A stretch of DNA of 64,000 bases from Rhizobium favelukesii (GTDB lineage Bacteria; Pseudomonadota; Alphaproteobacteria; Rhizobiales; Rhizobiaceae): NCBI RefSeq assembly GCF_000577275.2, contig NZ_HG916854.1, positions 434,001-498,000 of the forward strand, read 5' to 3'. Of the stretch, positions 53,097 to 61,428 are shown piece after piece. Under the pieces are notes generated by a model. The model saw nothing but the letters and a program-made list of their open reading frames with translations, was not told the DNA's origin and made no database searches. Positions within the stretch are counted from its first letter, which is position 1. The number at the start of each line of letters is the position of its first letter. The translations under genes and the position numbers were made by a program.

Positions 53097-54617
53097 CTAG
53101 CGCTTCCTGCGTACGCGCAGGGCCTGATATGGCTTGCGCGGAATCTTGACGCCGAAGGCAGCGTCCGGCTTGCCACCCCTGACAATCGCGCCATGGCGTG
53201 TGGGATGGGGAACAGGGGCCTCCACTTTCCGAAGCGGTGTGATCGTCATCTCCCATGTGTCGATGAGATCGACCTCATAGTCGTCGCTGTCGACCGGAAG
53301 TCCCGAAGACCAGATGACCGGCTGATGCTCGCCGAAATAGATCAGGCGGAAATCGCCGTCACCGTCACGCACGCCAGACACGCGGGACCAGGGCCACTCG
53401 CCGACCGACCCGAGCGGCTCGAGGCCGTGCGTCACATCCGCTTCCAGAAGATCCCTGAGGAAGCCGATGCGCTTCCATGCTTCGCCATGCAATTCTCCAC
53501 CCTTAGCCCACCAGATCAGGTCGTCTGGATGGGAATAGGTTTCGCCATGACCGGCATAGCCGCCGCGCGCCATCGTGATCCAGAAGCGGTGCACGAGCTC
53601 CTGGGCGCTGAGGTTTCCCCATGACTGCAGGATGTCGCCCTCGTATTCCGGCTCGTCGTTGACAACAGGCTTGCCGTAGGCGTTGCGCCACTCCTGGGTC
53701 CGCTTGACGTCAGGATTTTGAATGCAGGTGTGCGTGACCCATGGCTTGCGATGATCGAAATTCGCAGTCACGTCGCCATTGTGGATGGAACGCAGGTGCT
53801 GGTAAGGGTCGTTTTCTTCCAGGATGTGGAAATAGCGATCCCACTGCGCCATCGGCTTCGTGTCGATGAGGAAATCATACTCGTTGGCAAGCGACCACCA
53901 GACATTGCGGTAGGCGGACAGACGCGCGGCCAGATATTCGACATAGCGGAAATCCTGTTCGGCCGACATATCCGCATAACCCCACCGGTCGTAGGGGTGG
54001 AACATGATGATGTCGGCTTCGATCCCGAGTTCGCAAAGTGTTGCGACCTGTTTGTCAAAATGCTGGAACATGGCGGGATTTGGACGGTCAAAGTCCTCCT
54101 TGCCATCCGCTCCTCGTTCGAAGCAGGCGTGTAGCGGCTCGTTGACGCTGTAGGGATAGTCTTTGGGAAATACGCCCATCCGGATCTTGTTGAAACGCGT
54201 CTTCCCAAGGGTCTCGAGAGTTTGCCTTTGCATCTCCAGCGGCTGGTGCGTCCAGGCATAGCAGGTCGTACCGAATGACAAAAATGGAGTTCCGTCGGCA
54301 TAGGCGAAGTGGAATTTGTTGCGTACCCGGACCGGGCCGTGATTGCCTGTCGATGGTGCCGTTGCGATCAAGGAGCCCGTTTTTCCGGCGAGTGCAGTAG
54401 TTCTGGAACGCGTTACAAACGACCACTCGCCCTCAACGTCGGGCATGAAGCGCATCCGGTACGTCCCGTTTCCATCATAAAAACCGGGGACGCGCACGTC
54501 CCGGCTCTTGTGGGTGAACACGGCATCGAATGCAACGTCGAGATAGGGATTCCCGTCGGAGGGTCCATCAAAGGAGGCCTCGAACACGCCCCATTTTTCG
54601 ACTGTTGCATTAGGCAT
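53097..54617 (-). CDS. Cytoplasmic apiosidase-like glycoside hydrolase (DUF5060 plus DUF4038-type domains)
   Basis: Probable intracellular glycosidase. The 506-residue protein has an N-terminal beta-sandwich of DUF5060 type (about 1-95: 'WGVFEASFDG', 'VPGFYDGNGTYRMRFMPDVEGEWSF'-like). A TIM barrel of the DUF4038/apiosidase-like kind (about 105-410) follows. Candidate acids are Glu in 'SLANEYDF' and in 'VNDEPEYEGD', both typical of this clan. A C-terminal beta domain ends it. No signal peptide, so it acts in the cytoplasm on imported glycosides. The ATG at 54617 with GAGGAG is chosen over an open extension to 54668. It lies between the MalG-type permease and the ATPase gene. GH140 apiosidases belong to this fold; whether it cleaves apiose is an inference from the operon. 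Confidence 0.8.
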   Translation of the reverse strand: MPNATVEKWGVFEASFDGPSDGNPYLDVAFDAVFTHKSRDVRVPGFYDGNGTYRMRFMPDVEGEWSFVTRSRTTALAGKTGSLIATAPSTGNHGPVRVRNKFHFAYADGTPFLSFGTTCYAWTHQPLEMQRQTLETLGKTRFNKIRMGVFPKDYPYSVNEPLHACFERGADGKEDFDRPNPAMFQHFDKQVATLCELGIEADIIMFHPYDRWGYADMSAEQDFRYVEYLAARLSAYRNVWWSLANEYDFLIDTKPMAQWDRYFHILEENDPYQHLRSIHNGDVTANFDHRKPWVTHTCIQNPDVKRTQEWRNAYGKPVVNDEPEYEGDILQSWGNLSAQELVHRFWITMARGGYAGHGETYSHPDDLIWWAKGGELHGEAWKRIGFLRDLLEADVTHGLEPLGSVGEWPWSRVSGVRDGDGDFRLIYFGEHQPVIWSSGLPVDSDDYEVDLIDTWEMTITPLRKVEAPVPHPTRHGAIVRGGKPDAAFGVKIPRKPYQALRVRRKR

Positions 54618-54651
54618 AGAATTCTCTCCTCGTGGAATACTTTTATGGTCT

Positions 54652-55536
54652 CTAGCCCTTGACCGCACCGGAGGTGAGGCCAGACACGAAGTAGCGTTGG
54701 AATATGAGATAGACGATGGTCGCCGGCAGGACGGTCATCACGATGGCCGCATTGAGCTGGCCGTAGTTGCTTGAGAACTGCCCCTGAAACGACATCAGAC
54801 CGAGCGGCAACGTCCACATGTGCTGATCCTGGAGCAGCACCAGCGCCATGGCGAATTCGTTCCAGGTGGAGACGAAGTCGAGAATGAGCAATGCCGCAAG
54901 GACGGGTAGGCACACGGGCAGAAATATCCGTCTGAAGATGGTGAAGTGGTTCGCACCGTCAATGAGTGCCGCTTCAGAAAGCTCTTTGGGAATTCCCTTG
55001 AAGAAGCCGTGCAGGATGAAAACCTGATACGGAACGCCGAAGGCGATGTAGGGGAGAATGACGCCTGGGTAAGTGTCGATGAGGCCGAACGAGTTTACCA
55101 GGGTAAACAGGGGGGCAAGCATCACCTGAAAGGGGATCATCGTGCCGAACACGACAAGAAGCAACAGGGCCTGTGTGACCTTCAGCTTGATCTTGGCAAG
55201 GGCATAGGCGGCCATTGCGGAAAGCAGGAGCCCAAGCGGCACCTTGATGACTGTAATGATGGCGCTGTTGAAGAAGGAGCTTGCGAAGTTGCCGCGGCTC
55301 CATGCGGCGCTGTAGTTTTCGAACGCGAGGTCGGTAGGTGGCACGAAAGCACCCGTGTTCGTCACCGCCGCAGGCGTCTTCAAGGACGTGAACACGATGA
55401 AGACAAATGGCGCCACCCAGACAAGCGCTACGATGATCAGGGTTATCCAGAGACCGATCAAAATCGGATCCCGCTTCATCGACGATGGTTCGACCTGGAG
55501 CCGCAAGAGGGTCGTGTCAGTTGGGACTGCTGTCAC
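54652..55536 (-). CDS. Sugar ABC transporter permease (MalG type)
   Basis: Inner-membrane permease of the second importer. The 294-residue protein has six helices, the first near 28-50 ('GLWITLIIVALVWVAPFVFIV'). The EAA loop reads 'ELSEAALIDGANHFTIFRRIFLPVCLP', the classical MalG signature. It overlaps the MalF-type gene by four bases (ATGA). It lies 34 bases before the hydrolase gene on the same strand. Confidence 0.94.
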   Translation of the reverse strand: MTAVPTDTTLLRLQVEPSSMKRDPILIGLWITLIIVALVWVAPFVFIVFTSLKTPAAVTNTGAFVPPTDLAFENYSAAWSRGNFASSFFNSAIITVIKVPLGLLLSAMAAYALAKIKLKVTQALLLLVVFGTMIPFQVMLAPLFTLVNSFGLIDTYPGVILPYIAFGVPYQVFILHGFFKGIPKELSEAALIDGANHFTIFRRIFLPVCLPVLAALLILDFVSTWNEFAMALVLLQDQHMWTLPLGLMSFQGQFSSNYGQLNAAIVMTVLPATIVYLIFQRYFVSGLTSGAVKG

Positions 55537-56432
55537 GATTCAACCTCCTCGTGCTTTTGGGTCCGTCTGAGATAGGGAATGACCACGGTCATGGTGATCA
55601 GGAGCAGGACGACGGAAATTGCGGCGCCTCGTCCAAAATCGAAGATCTGCATGGCCTGTGTGAACGCCCAGAGTGCCAGCATCTGGGTGGACTGCGCCGG
55701 GCCGCCGCCCGTCAGACCGTAGACGATGTCGAATGCCTTCAACGACGAGATGATGGAAAGAACCAGAACGATCGTCACCGTCGGGCGCAATGCTGGCAAC
55801 GTCACATGCTTGAACACCGCCCAACGACCGGCGCCATCGATGCGTGCGGCCTCGACAAGCGTTTGTGAGACATTTTGCAGGCCTGCCAGGAACAGGACCA
55901 TCGAGAAACCCACCGTCTGCCAGAGATACGCCAGGAAGACGGAATAAAGGGCGATATCCTTGTTGCCCAACCAGTCCTTGATCCAGCCCTGCATGCCCCA
56001 CGACGTGAGCAACTGACTGAAAAGGCCGAAGAACGGATCGTACATCCATTTCCACATGGTGGCGACAGCGATCGGCGCGATGATGACCGGCAGATAAAAG
56101 ATCGCCCTGAGGCTATTGCGGCCAAAGATCTTCTGATTGAGACTGAGGGCCAACAGGAGTCCGACCATTGGCGGGAAGATCAGGCTCATCACCGTCCAGA
56201 TCACAGTATTCCTAAAAGCGACCCAGAAAACCGGATCTCTCGTGAAAATCGCGGTATAGTTTGCAAGCCCGACGAATTGCCGATGCGGATCCAGTCCATT
56301 CCATTTTTGGAAGCTCAGGATGATGACATTGAGCATCGGATAAAGGGCGAACACGGCATAGATTGCCAATGCCGGCACAAGCAGGATGAGCGCTTGCACG
56401 CGCGGATCGTGTGTCGACTGTCGAAGTGACAT
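55533..56432 (-). CDS. Sugar ABC transporter permease (MalF type)
   Basis: Partner of the MalG-type permease. The 299-residue protein has six membrane helices, the first near 14-36 ('ALILLVPALAIYAVFALYPML'). The EAA loop 'LVEAARIDGAGRWAVFKHVTLPALRP' matches the sugar-permease family. A strong AGGAG site precedes the ATG. It lies 90 bases after the binding-protein gene; an 11-base hairpin sits in that gap. Confidence 0.94.
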   Translation of the reverse strand: MSLRQSTHDPRVQALILLVPALAIYAVFALYPMLNVIILSFQKWNGLDPHRQFVGLANYTAIFTRDPVFWVAFRNTVIWTVMSLIFPPMVGLLLALSLNQKIFGRNSLRAIFYLPVIIAPIAVATMWKWMYDPFFGLFSQLLTSWGMQGWIKDWLGNKDIALYSVFLAYLWQTVGFSMVLFLAGLQNVSQTLVEAARIDGAGRWAVFKHVTLPALRPTVTIVLVLSIISSLKAFDIVYGLTGGGPAQSTQMLALWAFTQAMQIFDFGRGAAISVVLLLITMTVVIPYLRRTQKHEEVES

Positions 56433-56476
56433 GCTTTCCTCCTGGCAATGAGAGCCGCTGCCAGCTTATGAAATGG

Positions 56477-56510
56477 GCCAGCCGATCAACACGAGGGTCG
56501 ATCGACTGGC
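56477..56510 (-). promoter_or_regulatory. Intercistronic stem-loop between binding protein and permease genes
   Basis: On the minus strand, GCCAGTCGATC (56510-56500) pairs with GATCGGCTGGC (56487-56477) over 11 pairs including one G-T, with a 12-base loop. No U-run follows. Such hairpins commonly protect the abundant binding-protein mRNA from decay, giving more binding protein than permease. Confidence 0.55.
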
Positions 56511-56522
56511 GCCTGGGAGGAA

Positions 56523-57776
56523 TTAGGTTCGGCTTGCGATGAAGCTCTGCAGCTGCTTGGCCGCGTCAGCAGGTTCAGCGTTGCCGGAGGCGACGTCATT
56601 GATGACGCGGAAGTATTCCGTCGTGACATCAAGCGGGAACGCCTGATCGCCGTTCATGTACACCTTGCCGTACTTTTTGAAGATATCCAGCCATTCTGCC
56701 TCGAGCGGCTTCTGGTTGGTATACTCTACGTTCTTGTTGACGGAGGTCGAACTGAGCTGACCGAGCAGATCCTGCTGCACCTTCGTGGACAGGAAATAGT
56801 CAAGAAACTTCGCCGCCATATCCGGATTCTTGCTCTTGGTACTGATGTAGTTGTACTCGGCGAAGCCGTAGAGACGATCGGTATTGGTCGGGAACGGGAA
56901 AATGCCGTAGTCGTCGAGATTGGCACCGGAGCCGTTAAGCTGGCTGACCAGCCAATCGCCTTCGAGCATCATTGCTGCACGACCTGCCGTGAAGAGGCTG
57001 TAGGACTGTTTGTTGTCGATGCCCATGAACGGCTGCAGCGTGTAGTCCTTCGTCCACTTCGCAAACTCCCCGAACGCTTCCGTCGCGCAGGGTTCCTTCG
57101 TCCAGTCCAGCGTCATCGCTTTCAGGGCGTCATGCTTTTCAGCGCCGCACTTTGTTTCAAGGATAACGTCCATGAGACGCATGACGTGCCAGTTGACCGT
57201 TCCGCCGAACGTGAAGGCAGGAATTCCTGCGGCCTTCAGCTTCTGCGCCGCTGCAACGAGTTCGTCGTAGGTCTTGGGTTCTTCCTTGATGCCAGCCTGG
57301 TCAAAAAGCTTCTTGTTATAGTAGACGGCTTCACCCTTGAACGTGAAGGGAGCGCCATGCTTGCCGCCGGCATATAAGTCGGCGAAAGCCGCTGCAGAGG
57401 GAAGCAGTTCGTCGTTCCATTTGTACTCGGTGTAGTACTTGTCGAGCGGCAGCGACAGACCGGCTTTCACGTATTCGCCGCCAAGGCCAAGGCCCGCCCA
57501 GCTGAAATAGATGTCGGGTCCTTTGTCGGAGCCTGCAGCGACGCGCAAAGCAGTCTTGTGCTCATCGACGGCGCGCTGGACAATCTCGACATGTGTCCCA
57601 GGGTTTGCCGCTTCGAAGTCCGTTGCTACCTTCTTCAGGGCCGTATTTGCAGCATTGTTGTCGAAGTTGAGCGTCCAGAGCGTGATATCTTCGGCAAGAA
57701 CCGGCGTTGCAGACAGGGACGCGATCGCCAGCGCAACGATGCTCGTAGACTTCAACGTCGTGGATAGGGTCAGCAT
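56523..57776 (-). CDS. Sugar ABC transporter substrate-binding protein (family 1, UgpB/MalE-like)
   Basis: Periplasmic receptor of the second importer. The 417-residue precursor starts at 57776 after a strong GAGGAGG site. It has a signal peptide ('MLTLSTTLKSTSIVALAIAS' to about residue 28, cleavage after 'VLA'). SBP_bac_1 features include 'FEAANPGTHVEIVQ', 'KYWNDELLPS'-like region, 'GGTVNWH' and 'AAMMLEGDWLVSQL'. Likely ligand is a disaccharide or glycoside, since the operon has its own cytoplasmic hydrolase. Confidence 0.94.
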   Translation of the reverse strand: MLTLSTTLKSTSIVALAIASLSATPVLAEDITLWTLNFDNNAANTALKKVATDFEAANPGTHVEIVQRAVDEHKTALRVAAGSDKGPDIYFSWAGLGLGGEYVKAGLSLPLDKYYTEYKWNDELLPSAAAFADLYAGGKHGAPFTFKGEAVYYNKKLFDQAGIKEEPKTYDELVAAAQKLKAAGIPAFTFGGTVNWHVMRLMDVILETKCGAEKHDALKAMTLDWTKEPCATEAFGEFAKWTKDYTLQPFMGIDNKQSYSLFTAGRAAMMLEGDWLVSQLNGSGANLDDYGIFPFPTNTDRLYGFAEYNYISTKSKNPDMAAKFLDYFLSTKVQQDLLGQLSSTSVNKNVEYTNQKPLEAEWLDIFKKYGKVYMNGDQAFPLDVTTEYFRVINDVASGNAEPADAAKQLQSFIASRT

Positions 57777-57845
57777 TACGTCCTCCTCTTGTAAAGCCGG
57801 CCCGTTTTCGCAGATAGTCATTGACATGTCAACTGGTATGATGAG

Positions 57846-58493
57846 CTAACCATCATGTTGCTGTGCAAATTTCGATATCGCGGCAATTATGATGACGGCC
57901 GACGCAGCGCCCGGATCGATGTGACCGATCACGCGATGCCCCAATCGCGAAGCGCGCCCCTTGCCTGCTGTCATGCCGCTCGTTGCTTCGCAGCCCTCGT
58001 GTGCCGCCTGCAGGGCAGCGTCGAAACATGCAGCGAGGGGCGTTCCCGACCGCCAGGAATCCTGCGCGGCGTCAGCTGACGGCCTCCAGGCATCAAACAT
58101 TGTCTTTTCTCCGAGCTCTGCCTTGCCGCGCTCCTGGATTCCCTGGGCCATTGCCGCAAAAGCGCGTAGGAAATCGTCATCGGTCAATGCCTGCTTGTCC
58201 TTGGCGGCCGCTCCCGCGCGCATGAAGGCGGTGGCGTACAATGGGCCAGATGAAGCGCCAACTGCATTCAAAAATGCCTTTGCTGCGACGTTGAATACAG
58301 CCGTTGGCGCAGTCTGGGCAGGGTCGAGCTCGCCGACGGCCTTTGCGGCCGCTTGGCATCCTGCGTCCATGGCGAGCCCGTGATCGCCGTCGCCGATGGC
58401 GCCATCCAACTCACAAAGATGGTCGCGTTTCTTTGCGATAGCCTCGGCAATCAGGACAAACAGGCGCTGCAGATCTTTCGTCGTGATCGTCAT
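57846..58493 (-). CDS. dhaL: Dihydroxyacetone kinase-type subunit L
   Basis: ATP- or phosphoryl-donor-binding subunit. The 215-residue DhaL-type protein has the metal-binding aspartates in 'LDGAIGDGDHGLAMD', helical-barrel motifs 'NAVGASSGPLYATAFM' and 'TSGMTAGKGRASRLG', and the C-terminal 'HIDPGAASAVIII'. It lies three bases after dhaK and 69 before the binding protein. In D-apionate pathways a kinase of this family phosphorylates L-erythrulose, which is the likely role here. A PTS-type phosphoryl donor (DhaM) is not seen in the window, so ATP is probable. Confidence 0.88.
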   Translation of the reverse strand: MTITTKDLQRLFVLIAEAIAKKRDHLCELDGAIGDGDHGLAMDAGCQAAAKAVGELDPAQTAPTAVFNVAAKAFLNAVGASSGPLYATAFMRAGAAAKDKQALTDDDFLRAFAAMAQGIQERGKAELGEKTMFDAWRPSADAAQDSWRSGTPLAACFDAALQAAHEGCEATSGMTAGKGRASRLGHRVIGHIDPGAASAVIIIAAISKFAQQHDG

Positions 58494-58496
58494 CGA

Positions 58497-59501
58497 TCAC
58501 CTCGTAAACATGGCGCAATCGCAGGGGTGGTCGATCAATCGCTGTAGATCGTCATCGAGATGCATGACGGTCACCGACGCACCGGCCATTTCAAGCGACG
58601 TGCAGTAATTTCCCACGAGCGACGTATGGACGACGAGTCCGGCATCATCAAGCCGGGACTTCACGCGTCGCATCATGATGTAGAGTTCCATCATCGGCGT
58701 CGAACCGAGCGAGTTGACGAGCACTGCGACACGATCGCCGCGACTTGCCTTCATCTCCCGAAGAATGCTGTCCATCAGTTCGTCGGTCACCTCGTTTGCC
58801 GTTTTCAGCGGCTCGCGAGCCATCCCGGGTTCTCCATGGATTCCCATTCCGATCTCCATCTCGTCTTCGCCAATCAGGAAGTTCGGTTTGAGGGTCTGGG
58901 GCAGCGAACACGGCGAGAGCGCGACACCCATCGTGTAGGTTCGCGAATTGGCATGGCGGGCAGCCCGCTCCACGTCGTCGAAAGAATACAGCAGATCACA
59001 GGCCGCTCCAGCGGCTTTGAAAATGAAAACGTTGCCCGCCACGCCGCGTCGCCTGTGCCTCTGATCGGGAGGCGCGGAGGCGACGTCATCCGTTGTCAGG
59101 ACAGTTCGCGCTTCAATGTCGTCCAAAGCGAGCATTTCAGCGGCCATGTCGAAGTTCATGACGTCGCCGGCATAATTGCCATACATGAACAGAACGCCGG
59201 CACCGCCATCGACAGCCTTGGCACACGCGATAATGGGATCGGGGGGCGGGGAGGCGAATACATTGCCGATCGCGGCAGCGTCTGCGAGCCCCTTGCCAAC
59301 AAAGCCCAGAAACGTTGGCTCGTGGCCAGACCCGCCGCCGATCACCAGCCCGACCTTGCCCTTGCGCGGCCCGTTTTTGGCAATGATCGCGCGCGGCATA
59401 TCGTCGACCGCGTAAAGATGGTTCGGATGCGCCGAAAGCACCCCCTGCAGCATCTCATCGACGGCGTCTGCACCGGAATTGATAAGCTTCTTGGTCTTCA
59501 C
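58497..59501 (-). CDS. dhaK: Dihydroxyacetone kinase-type subunit K
   Basis: Binds the keto-sugar covalently through a His in 'GMGIHGEPGM'. The 334-residue protein also has 'KVGLVIGGGSGHEPTFLGFVG' and 'NYAGDVMNFDMA', and near the end 'TSLEMAGASVTVMHLDDDL', all DhaK hallmarks. The start is a GTG at 59501 with a perfect GGGGAGG site; an open frame to 59642 has no such support. It is followed by dhaL. In this operon the substrate may be L-erythrulose (LerK-like) rather than dihydroxyacetone; that is inference from the ApnL- and ApdG-like neighbours. Confidence 0.9.
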   Translation of the reverse strand: MKTKKLINSGADAVDEMLQGVLSAHPNHLYAVDDMPRAIIAKNGPRKGKVGLVIGGGSGHEPTFLGFVGKGLADAAAIGNVFASPPPDPIIACAKAVDGGAGVLFMYGNYAGDVMNFDMAAEMLALDDIEARTVLTTDDVASAPPDQRHRRRGVAGNVFIFKAAGAACDLLYSFDDVERAARHANSRTYTMGVALSPCSLPQTLKPNFLIGEDEMEIGMGIHGEPGMAREPLKTANEVTDELMDSILREMKASRGDRVAVLVNSLGSTPMMELYIMMRRVKSRLDDAGLVVHTSLVGNYCTSLEMAGASVTVMHLDDDLQRLIDHPCDCAMFTR

Positions 59502-59556
59502 GCCATCCTCCCCAGAACAAGCTTCGTTGGCATAGATGCAATTGGTACCGAGCGGG

Positions 59557-61428
59557 TCAATCCGCCAGTCGCACGACGAGGCTAGCCAGTGGAGCGAGCA
59601 ACAGGTTCGTACCTGAATTCTTTGATGCTGGCTTGCATGCACCGCAGTCGACCGCTTTTTCCTCGCTCGTCAAATTAACGATGCAAAGCTTTTCTCCTGT
59701 GGCATCCCCTGCAACGAAAGCCAGCACCTCGGAGGGGGAGGAGGAGACACATTCCTGCCAGGATGCACCAGCCAATGCAGCCAGTGCCCGTACGGTATTA
59801 AACAGTGGGCGCCGCCCGCCTTCCTCGATCGGTTCTGCCGGACCGGCGATCAAACCAAATGGACCGGTCAATGCAGAAAGTGTCAGGCATTCGAGATCGG
59901 CATCCAGTACCCGTATCGCGTAAGCCAGCGCGAAAACCTCTGCGAAGCGCCCGTTATGGCGCGGGTCGCGGTTGGCCATCGGTACGCGTCCGCCCGAAGG
60001 ATTGTCCATCGTGCGGCTGCCATAAGGGTTCTGCCGCATCGCAATGGTCGACGGGCCGATCCGGTAGGGCTTTGCGTCGTAGATCGCGCGCACGGATCGG
60101 GTTATGAACGGCAAGGCTTCCAATGTCTGCATGACGCTGAGATCGTCTGCTGCGTGGACGATCGGATTGGTGCAGTGGCTGACGAAGTCAAGCTGTCCAT
60201 CGGGAACGCGCTTTCTGTTGAGCTCAGTGAAATAGCTCAGCATGCCGCCACCGATGCGAATGCCTGGAAAGGCTAAGTGGGCTGCAGCGTAGATCTCTTC
60301 GAGAGGCGGGCAATCGGGCCATTTGCTACCGGGCGGCGTCGACTGCCGGTCGATGGCAGGCGAGATCATGATCGCATCCGGCTTGAACTTTGCCAACTGC
60401 ATCTGGTTGGCGATCTCGCCCACCTCGATGGACGGAGACCGCTTGCAGGCAAGTGCTATCTCCAGCGTCGAACGACCGCAATGGGCGGCGGCGATTGCTG
60501 CGAACCGCTTGAGCACGTCGACGCCATGCCCGGCACCAGGATCGAGATGGAAGAGAAGTTCCTGGGGAGCGATCTCCGACAGGACGGATTTTGCCGACAA
60601 GGTCGCGTCAGCGTCTTCGGGTGCAATAATCAGGCCGATCGCCGGCATGGTGCCGCTTCGCGCCCCGGGCTCGAGGTTGATAGCTCCACCCGAGGCCCCA
60701 GCAGAAGGGTGCTCTCGTAAGGGGCTGCGGCTGTCAGTGATGATCAGTGACGTTTTTTGCCGAACGGGCTGGTTGGCGGCGATCTGGTACGGCCACGGAA
60801 GGGCGAGCGGTCTGACGTAGGTCTTGTAGGATGCGTCCGACCAGTTCCTCTGATCCTCCATTTCAAAGATGTCGCCCTCCATCCGGCATTCTGCCTTCAC
60901 GTCAGGCATTACGTCGTGGGTGATGGCGCGCATGTCCTTGAACGGCTGCCAGGGCTCGATCAAATCCGGAAACCGTGTTGCCACGACGGCGCCCTTAACG
61001 TGCTCGACCGTCGCTGGTGCGCCGGCCACTCCGACGATCGGATGCAAAATACAGAAGCCGCAGCGGTTGGTTTCGAAGCCGGTCTTGGCCACGGCTTCGG
61101 CCTCAAAGTCAAGTCGGTCGGGGCTTCCAACGATGCGAACGTCGATGACGAGTGTAGTCTCGTTCGCTCCAGAGCAGCAGGCGCGATAGGTGACCTCGAA
61201 ACGATCCTCATTCTGCTCGATCGTAAGATTGTCGATCTGCGGGCTGTAGGTGCCCCAATCCCGGTCGCGAACAAGGTAAGAAATTGCTCTGAGCACCTCG
61301 GTTCCATTGTAGCGGATGGTGCGCAGGTTGCCATTGGCAAAATCGGCTACCAGTTTTCCGGCACGTAGTCGAACCGGTGGCGTTTCGACGATATGGGTGC
61401 CGTAGAGCTGGAACAGGTCGATCGTCAT
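59557..61428 (-). CDS. apnL: D-apionate lactonase-like protein
   Basis: Resembles ApnL, the enzyme that opens the lactone of D-apionate in bacterial D-apiose catabolism. The 623-residue protein has an N-terminal beta-sandwich (about 1-250: 'LYGTHIVETPPVRLRAGKLV', 'TIRYNGTEVLRAISYLVRDR', 'RCGFCILHPI'), a barrel-like middle ('IGLIIAPEDADATL', 'RIGGGMLSYFTELNRKRVP', 'DFVSHCTNPIVHAADD') and a C-terminal beta domain. No signal peptide. It overlaps the dehydrogenase stop by four bases and lies 55 bases before dhaK. I recognise the overall pattern and the operon rather than proven catalytic residues, so treat the name as probable. Confidence 0.75.
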   Translation of the reverse strand: MTIDLFQLYGTHIVETPPVRLRAGKLVADFANGNLRTIRYNGTEVLRAISYLVRDRDWGTYSPQIDNLTIEQNEDRFEVTYRACCSGANETTLVIDVRIVGSPDRLDFEAEAVAKTGFETNRCGFCILHPIVGVAGAPATVEHVKGAVVATRFPDLIEPWQPFKDMRAITHDVMPDVKAECRMEGDIFEMEDQRNWSDASYKTYVRPLALPWPYQIAANQPVRQKTSLIITDSRSPLREHPSAGASGGAINLEPGARSGTMPAIGLIIAPEDADATLSAKSVLSEIAPQELLFHLDPGAGHGVDVLKRFAAIAAAHCGRSTLEIALACKRSPSIEVGEIANQMQLAKFKPDAIMISPAIDRQSTPPGSKWPDCPPLEEIYAAAHLAFPGIRIGGGMLSYFTELNRKRVPDGQLDFVSHCTNPIVHAADDLSVMQTLEALPFITRSVRAIYDAKPYRIGPSTIAMRQNPYGSRTMDNPSGGRVPMANRDPRHNGRFAEVFALAYAIRVLDADLECLTLSALTGPFGLIAGPAEPIEEGGRRPLFNTVRALAALAGASWQECVSSSPSEVLAFVAGDATGEKLCIVNLTSEEKAVDCGACKPASKNSGTNLLLAPLASLVVRLAD

